Source of the DNA: Phlebopus portentosus
Lineage: Eukaryota; Basidiomycota; Agaricomycetes; Boletales; Boletinellaceae
DNA: 64,000 nt
Direction of reading: 5' to 3'
Assembly (NCBI GenBank): GCA_037892935.1
Contig: JAYXKI010000001.1
Span: forward strand, 4,278,001-4,342,000
The position numbers and the translations under genes are program-made. Shown here piece after piece: positions 13,133-25,492 of this stretch (position 1 is its first letter; each line of letters starts with the position of its first letter). The notes under the pieces were generated by a model. That model had not been told where the DNA came from, did no database searches, and saw only the letters and a list, made by a program, of their open reading frames with translations.

Positions 13133-13476
13133 TCCACTTACGCTCGGATGACGTTCTTCTCATTTATTTTATTTATACATACGTATGCGGCTTGAATTTC
13201 AGAATCCATGTGTTGTATCTTAGTCGTTGTACGAATAGCATTACTGAGAGATTTCTTTCCTCCCCGAATTCACTGATGGTCGTCCGAATTTGAAGAGAAG
13301 CCACTCATGTATGTCCCGAGAGACAGCAAAAACATGCAATATTTCTTCTGCCTGCTATGATCGCGATCAAGAATTACTATACTCTACCACTATCCTACTG
13401 ACGAGGCATCACAGAGTAGGGATGATCATGATCAAGAAAACCATAGGTGCTCTTCACCCGGCGCGCCATCATCAGA
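13133..13476. other. short convergent intergenic
   Basis: 344 bases between the end of the small gene and the 3' end of the MFS transporter gene on the other strand. Nothing seen beyond likely 3' UTRs. Confidence 0.4.
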
Positions 13477-15859
13477 CTACAAAGAAGTCTTCCCCCGCGG
13501 CTCGAACGGCAAGAGCAGCGCGATCAGTCCAGCGACGAGGAACAGGACGCCCGAGATCCAGATGGGGACGGACGTGGTGAGGTCGGCGTATAGCGCGATG
13601 ATAGGAGCCTTCGAGCAATGAATGTATAAGCTCTCAAGAGAGAGTAATGAGAATGAAGAGATCGTGATTTGCGTACCATCACGCCGAAGATCCGGTTCGC
13701 GGTTGCGACGAGTCCGTTGCCCGTTCCTCGATCTTTCGTTGGGAACAGCTCGGGCGTCAGCGCGTACAGGACTCCATACATGATCTAAAAGCACACACAC
13801 AGGACGAAAGGGTGAAATTGGTATTTCAATTTCTCGATTATGGGAATAAGAGTAAATACCACTGACGTTACTCGTGAAGCTGTATCCACAGTTCCATCCC
13901 AGGAGAGCGTCGGACGTCCGTGCGGTGGTACTCGCGAAGAGGAACACCCCTGTCAAGACTATCAATGCCAATATGTCATTACATGAGCGCGCGAACTTCC
14001 GAACTTCGATGCAATACTGAGGATTAGATACCGACTGGTTGAGATAGAGAGAGAGCCTTTCCTGCCCATATGCGGAAGCTCGACTGACCACCCGGCGAGC
14101 AGGGCCCCAGGAACGCCGATTACGCTGAGAATCACTTGCTGCAAGATGATCAGATAGTCATTTTATAGGCACGACTGGGAGACGTTCGGGCTTACGTTTC
14201 GATAGGTGATGTATAGAGAACCATCGCCGAAATCCGCACCGCGAATAGCAAGGCTAGAGAGTATAGAACAAATAGCATCAAGTCATGAAATTTAGAAGTC
14301 CCTCACTAATAAGTCACAAAGCTGTTGTACCTGGAGTAAAGCAAGTCAGGACAATCTCTTTTACAAAAGAGGCTTGAGCTTACAGAGGAAACGCCAATCC
14401 AATAAGCGCTGATAGTCGGGTTTCAATGTTCTCTCTTCAAAGCTGGCAAGCAATGGCAGGAAACAACGGCGTACCCCACAAAGTGATGAGCAAACTCGTG
14501 TTCCACGCAAGCCTCCGCGTTGCAAACAGCGCCTTGATATGCCCAGCATCGAACTTCGCCAACTTCCTCCTCGCAGCCGCTACAGCTGACGTATCCAGAG
14601 TCCTGTTCCCCTTCCCAGAAGCGTTATTATCATCACGCTCCACAGCTCGAAGGTGCTCAATCGTAAGCCTGCTCGGCACGCCATTAATCTCAGCAACTTT
14701 ATGCACGACTTTGACGGCATCGTGATCTCGCCCTCTCCCCATGAGGAACTTGGGGCTTTCGTAGAGATTGAAGACGAAGAAACGGATGACCCAGAGGACG
14801 AACATCGCGCCTCCCATCGTGAAGAGGAAGTAGCGCCATCCTTGGTTTTCCGAGCGCGGCATACCTCGGCGCCGGTAGGGCAGGAGAAGTTGGCTATTAG
14901 TGGCCATGCGACCTTAAAAAAAGTCAGATACGATCCCTTGGGCCAGCGTGCGTGTTTACCAGGCTGCCAATTAGTTGGCCGAAAGCCCACCATATCGATA
15001 GAATAGTTAGGAGGTACTGATGCGTCCCAGGAATAAACTCTAGTACAATCATATATCAGTTAGACGCACGTAAAGCTAAAAATCTACCTCGGTCCTCTCG
15101 TGCTTACCTAAGAATACAGCAGAATCGACGGGGAGATTACCGCCAACTCCGATACTCCAAAGCGTAGCAAACCATATCAAGGCAACTTTATTCGGTGAGC
15201 CGCCTGCTGCTATTGCAAAGACCGCGATGATGAGCAAAGTGATGTTGAATGACCACCTGCAAGATTCAATTTCAGCACCACTATTTTTCTTGGGAAAGGA
15301 AGAAATGTATACGAACCGCCTTCCCCAGACGTCGCTTCCAAGGCCCCAGAAGGACGCGCCTACGAGTAGTCCGATGTTCTGACCGAGCTTGAGGAACGGG
15401 CCTTCGAAATTGAACTCAGTGGTTACGGGATCCAGGATAAGTCCCGTCACGATCTGCAGGTCGTCAGTTAAGGTTATGATTGTCAGGATCAGTGCGGACA
15501 TACAGGCCAGAGGTTATCTCTGAAACAAAAATCAAGTCTGAATCTCGAAATAATGCACAGATTGATATGATACTGACGCGAACCATCCGAATCCCGCAAC
15601 GAAGAACAATTGCCACTGGATGACCAGAATAATAAGCAGACCGTCCGAATTTCCTGAACGTCGGGATTACCTGGTACTTCCCCATTCCAATTTCTTGAAC
15701 AGCATGGTTCAGTATGCGCGCCTTTGCTTGATAGACAGGATCAATACTGTCATCAAAGAGATTGAGCGTCTCATTTTCTTTTACGCTCGTTATGCTCGAT
15801 GCAGCGTCCGATCCGTCAGGTTTGGAGTCCTTCCCGTCGTCATCTCGAGGGTCGGACAT
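13477..15859 (-). CDS. MFS transporter, SV2/SVOP-like
   Basis: Twelve-helix membrane transporter of the major facilitator superfamily; substrate unknown. The start at 15859 (MSDPRDDDGK) is the first ATG of a hydrophilic, acidic N-terminus. Conserved pieces in order are LTDDLQIVTGLILDP, then GLLVGASFWGLGSDVWGRR (MFS motif A), WSIGVGGNLPVDSAVFLG and a central loop with YESPKFLMGRGRD. The C-terminal half has ITYRN, VIGVPGALLAGWSVE, YALTPELFPTKDRGTGNG and a last helix ending EPRGKTSL. The GVGGNLPVD signature and the ESPKFLMGRGRD loop are typical of fungal SV2-related carriers rather than of hexose transporters. There are about ten short exons; some junctions (around 14340-14400 and 14900-15010) I did not resolve exactly. 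Confidence 0.85.
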
Positions 15860-16062
15860 GGTATGGCACTGGTAAGAGTCCAAGTCACATCCAAGCGAAT
15901 ATCGCGGCGAAGCCACATATCCATAAGTATTTTCATATCAAAATTTGTCTACCTGTACCTGTTCTGATTGCGCCATATCATGTGATCCATATAGTTCCGA
16001 GGTATCCCATAATGAGGTCAGAAGGAGAGTCCATTTGGGCAGCTTCATGTGCAGACATTTTC

Positions 16063-16422
16063 AGGACCCCTGGCAATTCCAGTAGATGCCTGTGCTGAAA
16101 ATCAAGCATTTTATCCGGATCCCCTGGTTTATCCGGGTTGCAGACATATCGGGCATGTGGGCCGGTTATGACCGGACCCCTGATGCGTGACATCAAATTC
16201 GCGGCGAGTCACGTCCTATCACTGAACCTTTTTTGTCACGTTACTGATAGGTCGGCTATCCGGATGGGAACAGGCATACTATACTGTACCCCGGATAATT
16301 GACCCGAGCCCTCCACCAAATTTGGGCGAAAATATCCGGATCGGAACAGGCCTAAGGCTCAAATTTTGGCATTTTTAATCCAGATTCGGCACAGGGATCC
16401 ATTGGAATTGCCAGGGGGTCCT
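16063..16422. mobile_element. hAT-like MITE, about 360 bp
   Basis: Terminal inverted repeats of about 40 bases: the left end starts AGGACCCCTGGCAATTCCAG and the reverse complement of the right end starts AGGACCCCCTGGCAATTCCA. They stay alike for a further 20 bases (GTGCTGAA against GTGCCGAA). Directly outside are 8-base flanks ACATTTTC (16055-16062) and ACATTGTC (16423-16430), a target-site duplication with one mismatch. An 8-base duplication is the mark of hAT elements. There is no transposase, so it is a non-autonomous MITE. Inside, two direct repeats of TATCCGGATNGGAACAGGC lie at 16257 and 16333. Confidence 0.82.
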
Positions 16423-16430
16423 ACATTGTC

Positions 16431-17030
16431 CCGTTTATCGTACTGAGTTGCGGGGCATGAGGGTCGGTGGCGCAATTTTTCGACGTAAAGAGGTTATAGC
16501 GAGCCAAGCACGGAAAGAAACTTGGCGAGTAGGCACACTTTGGGGGGGACCTGCATCGTGGTGGCAGATAACGGAAGCATTCATGAGAACCAGGGAAGGA
16601 GAGGAGCATCTTCAAATGGGTCCAATACGCAGAAGTGAATCTTCTCCACTGTACTCGTCTGGCCTGGAGAGCTTCCAAGACAGAAGCGACCGGCGCCGTG
16701 GTATTTGTGAGTAAACTGACTTGGATTTGGTGCGGCCGAAAGAAAGAATCCTGCCATAGTCAAAATAGCTTTGTCGAAATCTCCGAGAGGGTACAGAGGC
16801 CGAAGGATGAGTTGGTGGTTTTTGGATAATAATTTTCTGAAAAAGAGGGATCTGAATGACGAGTCGTCAGATTGGTTTCCATTTGCAAGAAAGGTGCTTG
16901 GTCACGTATACGAACCAGGAATGCAGCATTTAGATGAAAGCGCTGGGGATGGTACGTGGTAAACTTGTTGGGACCCAGGGACGTGCGACAGACGCGCGGC
17001 GACGAAACGCGTTCTTCGTCAATCACCACC
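16431..17030. other. intergenic upstream of LipB
   Basis: Six hundred bases with no protein-like frame. It lies between the MITE and the LipB start and presumably holds the LipB promoter. Confidence 0.35.
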
Positions 17031-17875
17031 ATGAGCGTGCCTCCGATTTTCTACCATTTCTTTTCATCACCTCTGCCATACGGACCAACTTTGGCACTGC
17101 AGGAATTCATACATGGTGTGCAGCTAGCAAGACGACGCGTGTCGGGAAACCATCGTGATTACCTGTTACTCTTAGAACACCGACCAGTATTCACGGCGGG
17201 AGACGTCAAAGAGAGGAAGAGCTTCGAGATGAGAGGGCGCGGTTACAAGGGATCGGCGCAGACTTTGAGAGCACACAGCGGGGCGGCCAGCTAACCTATC
17301 ACGGACCAGGCCAGCTTGTCGGGTATCCTTTGCTGGACTTGGGGCGCACCGCACCAGCGATGCCGATTCGAGACTACATCTGCAAGCTCCAGCGCACCAT
17401 CCAAGAACACCTTCGCGAAGAGCACGGGATCACACACGCACCGTCTGAGCATACCGGCGTGTTCATCGACGACGGAGACGGCCGGGGCGCAAAGACGAAA
17501 ATAGCGAGCATCGGCGTGCAGGTCCGCCACCGGCTCACGACGCACGGGTTTGCTCTCAACGTGACGACGGAGCCGCTTGCATGGCTCGATACGATCGTGG
17601 CATGTGGTCTAGCAGACGTGAAGGCTGGCTCGATCGCCGGGAGGAGCAAGAAGGCTGCTGAGCCCGATGTTACCGTGGCCGCGCAGATCCCAGGTATCGT
17701 CCAGACGTTCGGGAAGCTTATGGGGAGAGACACGGTGAAATTGGACCTATCTGATGATGCAGAGGTATCCGAGGCCATCGCGAACTTGGAAGAAAAGTCA
17801 CGGACGCTTCAACTGGATAATCCTGCCCTCGGAGGCCTACGCCTTCTTAACAATTCACCCTGCGAGGCATCATGA
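17031..17875 (+). CDS. LIPB: lipoyl(octanoyl)transferase LipB (apparent 1-base frameshift)
   Basis: Transfers octanoate from acyl-carrier protein to lipoyl domains in mitochondria, the first step of protein lipoylation. Intronless. Start at ATG 17031 in a good context (CACCACCATGAG). Conserved pieces: YLLLLEHRPVFTAG, then RGGQLTYHGPGQLVGYPLLD, EHTGVFIDD, KIASIGVQVRH with the active-site Lys, THGFALNV and IVACG with the active-site Cys. The first 57 residues and the rest lie in different frames. TAG is followed by RRQREEELRDERARLQGIG only if one base is added near 17198-17204. Total length 845 is one short of a multiple of three, which agrees. Probably a sequencing deletion; a recent pseudogene is possible. 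A cleavable presequence is not evident. Confidence 0.88.
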
Positions 17876-18780
17876 CACGAAATCGCGTACATCAGGAAGA
17901 CTCGCAGCCATACAATGTTTCGTGTGAGTCAACCTTCTGCTTGTGTCTTACTGAACGTGAGCTAGAAATGAATTCGGTAGAGTAACAAAAATTACATCTC
18001 GCTCGTCCTGATGTTCTTTCTGGGCGCAATCAACACGGACAGAAGGTCGTCTGATAGCTCAAAACCGCTTTCTGTCCGCTATACACATGCGCCATAGCCG
18101 TGTCAACGCTATTACCATGGTGTCCCTTACAAACGTGTGCGAGTCTTGATCGTCCAATTCATATACCACCTGGCATATGGCCCGGCATAGTTCAACGTAA
18201 CAAGGAAACGAGATTCGCGAATCACGGGAAATCATACTACCCGATCGTCGAAGTTCATATCCATCCAGCGTCCACTATTTACACTCTTCTTCGATCTGCA
18301 GTATATATTTCTGTGGGGAGTCTGGCCCCTGATTATGTCCAGAATCATCCCTTTTGCTACCACCTCTGAGCTGCTTCGACGGCACGGAACTGGCACGGCC
18401 CACCGCTTCCGCGCAACTTCTGACTTCCATGCATGCTTACCCATTGAAGGACCCCCACTGGCTTCTGTCTTGCGTGCCGAGTCCGGCTATCTGTCCTGCG
18501 GGTGCGGGCAAATATAGCTGGTCTTTCAAATTATTTGTAAGATGATACCGTACTTCTTCTGCGTAATATTGCTCTTTTTGCTTGAAGGCGAAGGCACATC
18601 TCCGCGGTGCGGATCCTTACAATATCAGTTTGAAAAGTACATTTTTGAAAAGTAAATCGATTCTTCTTTCTGGACTTTAATCTTACAATCCAGGCCAAGG
18701 AAGTGGTATCTGAAGTACCTGCATACAACATTCTGGTGATAGGAGTCTGGAGGTTGGAAAGAGAGGGAGCGGAATGCATA
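17876..18780. other. intergenic, no gene seen
   Basis: About 0.9 kb between convergent genes; no protein-like translation on either strand. Confidence 0.35.
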
Positions 18781-19392
18781 TCACCAGAGTCGGCATGACG
18801 CCTGGGTGGAGTCCGCGCTACTCGGGATCGAACTCGCTTCTTCATTCCTGTTTGATTTCGTATGCGTATTTCGGTGCTTAGGGCGCTTCGACGGCCGACC
18901 CCACGCCATATTATCTTCGTCGATGGACTCTGCTTCGAGCTGTCAAAGAGCCAAGTTCAGTGTTCCAACCCTCGACTGTGGAGGATAAGAACTCGAAAGC
19001 GTACCACCGAATCATCATCGCTCTGCGCGTACGCGTATGCGAGGCTGTCGACACTGCCGTCAACGTGCTTCGTCGGGGACTGCCGCTGGGAGTTTCTCCA
19101 CATCAGTTTCTGCGCCGAGGTTTCGCGCGGGCGGCGAGATTTCTTTGGGAGGGAAGGGGACGTACGGAAGCGAACGCCCCGCACAGGCTTTTCCGGATCT
19201 TCTTCAGGATGCCTTGTGGTGATTGGCCGGGCTTCCCATCATACTGGCCAACAGGGTATTTGTGGTAGCTCTGTCCAAATATGGATTAGCACGTCAGTTC
19301 GCAGCCCAGATTATGAAAAGAGTACGAGTACTTACGGGAGCAGACTCCCAGGACGTTCGGTGTGTATGGCTACGATAGACAGTGGAGGACAT
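18781..19392 (-). CDS. small intron-rich protein, DNMAWG family, divergent copy 2
   Basis: Not recognised. Four exons on the minus strand (19336-19392, 19166-19270, 19005-19109, 18781-18939), all joined by phase-0 introns of 56-65 bases with GTAAGT, GTACGT and GTACGC donors, give 141 residues. The last exon holds ESIDEDNMAWGRPSKRPKHR, matching the acidic/N-M-S-W-G/basic end of the copies at 12681 and 22811, then adds about 30 further residues. Exon 3 starts with Lys as in the other copies (KLMWRNSQRQSP). It also holds a YAYA run and SDDDS just before the last intron. Exons 2 and 3 are longer than in the other two. PSKRPKHR resembles a nuclear localisation signal; that is inference. Confidence 0.65.
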
Positions 19393-22300
19393 GATGAAGC
19401 TGGTCAGACGGGGTAGATGGGTAGATCGTGAAGGCAGGGACGTGACGGAACGTATAGTTCGTAGCACGATATCGTCAAGCTTTAAGTACTATAAGCCAGC
19501 GGTCCGCACTCGGGGATAGAAGGCACACAGAAGGGAGCACCGATATCCTCAGAAGACTAGACTAATACAATAACTGCGGGCAGAGGGGGGACGGAGAGAC
19601 GATGATGATGAATGGACCGGCGTGTGGGGAAGAAGGGAAGACGGGAAGAAACCAGGTCCACTCAGAATGAAGAAGTGCAAAAGGAAAAGGATGGGTGGGC
19701 CGACCAGGCTGTATGCTAGCTAGTGTGACCTGCTGACACGGACCCCTCCCTCCCTTTTGTTATTATACAATACATCATACATATACTTACGTGGATCGGC
19801 TTTAGCGAGATCTAAAGCGTCTAGGTAAGTAGGTACTTCGTGCTATCCAATCATCGTCGCGCGTAGAAGCAAAAGTATGTATGTAAAGTATATGTATGTA
19901 CATTCCGCTCTCCTCGCTTGACTCCGACCTCCATTGGTCCAGTGCATCACATAACGCCGGCCCTATCCACAAATTTCGCAAATGCAAAATTACTACGTTC
20001 GGCCTATCTTCATTCGATCAGGCCGGGTGCTGCATTTCGGCTCGTAACTGCGATTTTTAAAAAAAAATCACGTTTTCGAAGTTATGGGGGGGGACTGGGA
20101 GCCAATCATCTAACTCTAACATGATCACGGAGGGATCGAAGAGGATGACTTGGAAGTGGAGGGGAGATGTTATTCTAGCTTGCTCGTCAAGTGAAGAAGT
20201 GAATTGAACAAACTCACTGCACGGCGCATCACTGAATGAACTATCACGAGACAGACGCACTCAGACGTTGACTCCAGGCTCCGGCATAAATTTATTTTCG
20301 CACAGTGCACAGTCAGAGAGGCCCGTGTCGGGAAGCATTGCTTTATAGTACGACCCCGTCGTGATGTATGCCATGCCATCATACCGAATACATCATACGA
20401 ACATATTTTAGGCGAACAGACAAGCGCTGAACAATTTTCGAGAGTCGCGGAATGCCTCACCGTGAAGCCGAGAAAGTCCGTGTTGACTAAATCCTTATGA
20501 AGCCGACTTTAGGTTCCGCGCGTTACGATCGTACGTACAAGAATGTTGGTCCCCTAGAGAGTTCTAATTGGCTATTCAGCCCAGTTCAGCGCTAGTTCCA
20601 GATGAGGGGTTTTATAATTCCGTCAGCTTCGATCGATATTCAACTGAATACAAATGTCAGGGGAACTACATCATATACTTGATTCAGAACACATGAGCGA
20701 ATCAAATGTACCCTCACATGATGATGCAATCACATCGGAACCAAAAAGGCGCAGGGGATGAAAGTCCTGAAAAATGAAATGGACGGTACACGATAGGCCG
20801 AATCGCCCGTTTCATGCTATGCCAACTCCGGCGTTGCATCCGCCACCGCTTTCATCCATCATTTTTCTTTTTCATCGCTCCGCAAATTAGATATAGTAAT
20901 AGCACTGGAGCTTTTAATTCGGTGGCGTCCAATCCAAATCGAACGGTTGCCAGGACGTAACGTAAAGACACCCCGCAAGTTCGTCAACTCCAAGAAGGAG
21001 GACTCTGAAGCGGGAAACGAGAAGGAAGCTAGACGGATGAAATGAAGGAAGGTTTTGGGGGTTGGGTTAAGCTATTCAGCCCGACTTGCCGTGCCCGGGC
21101 GGCGAGCCACTCGAATCGTGCGTGGTAAGCCAGTCCAGTTCCTCGGATTGGATTACACATATCCGCCACTGTGGTTCATCTCCGAAAGGCACAGAACTGT
21201 TTTCTCGAACGGAATCGCGATTTTGTCGAGAGAACAAAAGCCCATAAACGGAGAGAGAGAGGAGCTTAGATGAAAGTTCCGAGCGGAAGGAACTCCGTTG
21301 TCATCCCTTCCTCTTGATGAAATTGTCAACGTGAATTAATGAACGGACCTGAGTGGAGGGTCATGAGTTCAGGTAAGAGTCGCTGGTAAGGTTCGACAAG
21401 TTGTGTTATGCCAGTGATATTGAAGGTACCAGACCAGGGGGTAGCTGACAAACGTTTCCACGGCTTATGAACGACGGTTTTGGCCTGTGGATTTACAACA
21501 CAACACCTTCTGGATCCGTCTATTCTTGCTGGTACAAGAATATATTCTGGTGGCCTCCGAACCTTATTCAATTCACCGATCGCAGACTCCGGTGGCTCAC
21601 GTTATCAGTCAGAATCCGGCACCCGACTGCGGCTGAAATGTTTCACCGCTGTTCACTTTTTTTTTGTTTCTCCCCTTTCTTTCTCGACTCTTCGTCTTTC
21701 TTCTGGGAGTCGGATTTAATCGCTGAGTACCCGCAGTCAACAAAAGAAACTTGCATCCTTGTTCTTCAACAAGTGAAATGTCTCTCTGCTTTGTGTCTTG
21801 ACTGTTGGAACCATAACCTGAAACTGTATCCCGTCGGATTTCTTCACTCGAAACCCTTGCCTTGGCTTCATAATCATCGCCATAGTTTCATATCTCCTAT
21901 GACTAGCCTAATATCGAAGGCCTACTTGTCTAGAGCTTTCAAAAGAGGACTTGTAGATAGCAGAAACTGACCGATATCCGAACGCGTCGGTGCCGTCAGT
22001 GATCAAATAGGAAAAATAATCCGAGTCTGAAGATGATCTGTGAGCGTCCTTCATGAATCCCGCTCTGAGTTCATTTACCGAAGAAAGGGAAGCACTTCGC
22101 GTTCGGCTCTCGATCCTTTGTCGCTTTTCTGATATCAGAAATCACAGCATTTCGGCACTACTCCTCCAAGAAAAGAATGCTCTCATGCAATTTCTGAGGA
22201 ACGTGCTTCTGCTCGACTAAAAGCGGCTGATCAGCGGTGGCTCGCCCGCATTTGAAGGGAAGAACGTAGAATATGCACGTCATCGGACCTCCTGAACGAT

Positions 22301-22810
22301 TACTCCGGCACCGATAGAGTACACAGTCAAATTCCAAAGGAGGGACTCCTTTCCCTTGGGATGGGGCCCCTTGTCGTAGACGAACGCCGTGAAGCGCATG
22401 CCGCACCTTTCGAATACCTCGAGAAGTCTCCGCTTATTACGTCGAAGGAGGAGGTCCTGAGAACGCAGAGCTTGCAAACCGGTTTTTCTTGAACCTGAAG
22501 GAGCGAGAGCTCCTCGGAAGTCTACTTCTTCAGCTTGAAGAGGGAATGCTCTAGACTTGCTTTGAGGTACTGTAAGTATGTGAAGTCGATCCTAATTGAT
22601 TCCGAGTTATTATTGTTCTGATAAGCACTACGGCTCGCTCGCGATGCGAGCTCAAAAGAGCTCGGTTTGCATAAGAATAGATATCAAAAGCAAATTCCAG
22701 GTGATTCGAAGTAATTATTTTACATATGGTATTCTTCGACCTTTTAAATTTGGAGTCCTACGTGTCCGGTCGCGAACATAGATAACAGAAAGAACGGCTG
22801 AACTTGCTCG
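19393..22810. other. gene-poor stretch, nothing recognised
   Basis: About 3.4 kb with only short frames. It includes simple runs (A8 near 20060, G7 near 20087) and no terminal repeats or transposase motifs that I could see. It may hold old decayed elements. Confidence 0.35.
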
Positions 22811-23216
22811 TTAAGAACGGTGCTTCTTGCGAGACGCAGGCCCCCAAGCGATGTTTTCGTCATCCATGTCCTCCGCCTGGATAGGAATCGGTAAATCATT
22901 CTATAAAGAGAACAATATCACTCACAAAATCTTGGGAGGGGCCTTTTGTCATGTTTCGGTAAGAGTCCTGGCTCGGACGTTTCTATAAATATGGTTAGGA
23001 CGGTGAGTGAGATCCGAACATGAAAGGAGCGTACCAAATCGGACTCATAAGAGCGACGAAGACTAGACATCACAGAGAATCTGGACGATGAAGAGGATGC
23101 AACAGAGGATGACTGAATAGTACTACGTTAGACGAAAGCAAGTAAGCACGTTAATGTCCGTTTACCTTGATGCTCGAAGCAAGCGAGCTTGATGATGTCG
23201 GGAAGCCGTTCAACAT
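22811..23216 (-). CDS. small intron-rich protein, DENIAWG family, copy 3
   Basis: Not recognised. Four exons (23166-23216, 23035-23112, 22926-22982, 22811-22876) with phase-0 introns of 53, 52 and 49 bases give 83 residues. Exons 2, 3 and 4 are 78, 57 and 66 bases, exactly as in the copy at 12681-13132. The proteins align along their whole length: MLN start, Ser-rich exon 2 (SSSVASSSSSRFSVMSSL, ending SDL), exon 3 starting KRPSQDS and exon 4 with AEDMDDENIAWGPASRKKHR. Keeping reading frame, splice sites and exon lengths while the bases differ widely is strong evidence that this is a real gene. Function unknown; no signal peptide or membrane segment. Confidence 0.76.
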
Positions 23217-25492
23217 TGTTGAGTAGATGAAGCAGAGGTAGCTTTCTACGAGAGCAAGCAGTCGACGAGGTTAGCTGATATGAGTCGTTGAGGAAGGCTA
23301 AGTCGTTGAGCTTCTGAGTATGATGAGCCGAACGGAGGCCAGCTTTATACTAATTTCAAGGCGCGGACCGTGCAAAATTAGCTCACGGATGCAACTTGGT
23401 ATCAGCGGCTTTGGAGCGGCACCCCGGAGGTATTCGAGAGCAAAACTAGTACAGATCGAAGGGAAGCCAAGTTTAGAGTTCAGAAACACTGAGCATTTGT
23501 GGATCGCCAAGCTGCGGAGCCATCTCTCAAAAAAGCATCCCAATATACACTTGATGTGGTCTAGGCTATATCGGTTCTTGGCTAAAGCTGATACATGAAC
23601 CATGTTACATTGCACCTAACAGAAGTCGGATACCAAGATCTACGGTGTCTCACAGCATGCGGTTGCGGTGAGTGAGCAGATGCCAGGCACATGCTCTTGA
23701 GCCATTCCGGATGTTTGCAGTGCTGTTGCCGAAACTCCAGACCGCGACGCTCTTAGAATGAACCATCGCAGAGCAGTTTGTTGATGCTCGTTCCTCAAAT
23801 CTGACCATGTGACACACTCTATTTGCAGTTTTGGTCAGCACACCGCAATCAGTTTGGTGGTGTACACGGTGCTAGCAGCGTTAGGTCCGCTCCCGGAGCA
23901 TGCTGACGAGCATCGGAAGTCTACTGAGGTGGTGATTTGTCCCTTTTGCATACGTCGCATGGAAGGAGAAACCTGAAAGGGCCGGTGATGGTGATGGTTC
24001 GATGAGAAGAAAGAGCCCAAAGAGGAGAAACGACGGATGTTTCTGGATCTAAAAGTTTCAAACTCAGATTAGCTCAAGTGAACAACTGCCGATCACAGTT
24101 TCGTATGTTAATAAATGTCATCGCGCTTCGTTCGTCCTTGCAGTATGATATCTTGATGTTTCGTTATCTCGAAATTGAGTATTGGCCCGCTTTCATCTTG
24201 ATTGAAATCTTCGAGGTCAATTTTCAGCGATATTCTTTGCTGTTCGTCCTGCACGTTCGGGAGTAGTACTCATACTTTCGTTTGAAAGATGTTCTCATCG
24301 CATCCGGGAAATTTTCTTGTATATGTATGACGCTTGACAAGAACAGGCTATTTTAGTAGAGCGACGCGAGCGCGGCAGGAGTACGTTTCGCGAGAGTTCG
24401 ATCAAGTGAGAAATCTCTGTTCTCATTACCAGCGAGTTCACTGGAAGAAGAAATCGCAATCGCTTCTTTCAGGAGATTCCCACCGCGAGAATAACAGGCT
24501 GTTCAGCCTCAGATTGCGCTTTGACATGCGCCAAGTACAGAGCATGCCCACACCTAATCCACTGTACTGGGCTCTTACCGAGATTTGCACTATGCTATTT
24601 TCCTTGGTCTCGGTTCATGGAAGACCGTACATCAGTATCAGTTCTCATGCTTAGAGCGCTAAATCACCAGTTGCCTTCCCAAATTTTCGCTCGAAGACTG
24701 TCTGGACGGAGAAGGATTCGCCTGCGCATAAATTTGCACTTTCCTAGCTGAGTCGTGTATGAAAACTTCAGTAGCAAAGATGCCATCAGTTTTAACAGTG
24801 TTAGGTAGAAATGGGAAAGCCACACCTAATCTAAGTTGAAAATCCTTGTCAAATAAGGTCTCTGCTGGCACAAGTCTTGTCCTGTCCGACGGTATTCAGT
24901 TTTGATACGTTTTACTCCACCACGAAGCACTTGGGCAGTAGATACTTTTGCAATCCGACGAGTCTTGGGCGTACTTCGACTCGGAGCACTTTCTGCGGCG
25001 GATTGACTACGACATTACTCCCACACGTCTGTCTTGACGTACATGTGAACGGGAACCCAGTAGCATACAATGGATAATGTCGGGTCCACGGATGGAAAGA
25101 GAGACGTTATTGTCTTAGAAATATTCTTGGCATACGAAACGCATCTATTTTAGTAGGTGTCGTGAGAATGTAGCGATATCGCAGGTTTGTCACCGTTTGG
25201 GAGGGCTGATGGGAAGTAACGATTCGTGCTGAGATCCCGAGGGCCAGGGAATTTTTCTGAGTAGGTTATTTTGTCTGGAATCATCGTGAGCTTGACCGTA
25301 GATAAGCTTGTGCGCAAACAACTCAGCAGGGGACACTGTCGTGCTTAGGACTTGGTGGTGAAAGAGAGAAAGGGCACGTGATGCGTATTGTAACTTTGGT
25401 ATGTGAATTGAGTCGGAGATCAAATTTTGGATATGCTGTGTCCGAGTACCTTAGAGATCGACCATCACGACCAACGGGTGCAACGGATTATC
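23217..25492. other. intergenic, nothing recognised
   Basis: About 2.3 kb. It must hold the promoter of the small minus-strand gene ending at 23216 and that of the kinase gene starting at 25493. Open frames here (for example 23298-23615 minus) look like chance. Confidence 0.35.

Noticed and set aside
10841..17031. LipB and BCKDH E2 as a functional pair by position
   Set aside because: They act in the same pathway, but several unrelated genes and about 6 kb lie between them on opposite strands; adjacency is likely chance.
23298..23615. Minus-strand frame of 105 codons next to small gene copy 3
   Set aside because: No family, no splice partner, composition typical of chance; a plus-strand frame of similar length overlaps it.
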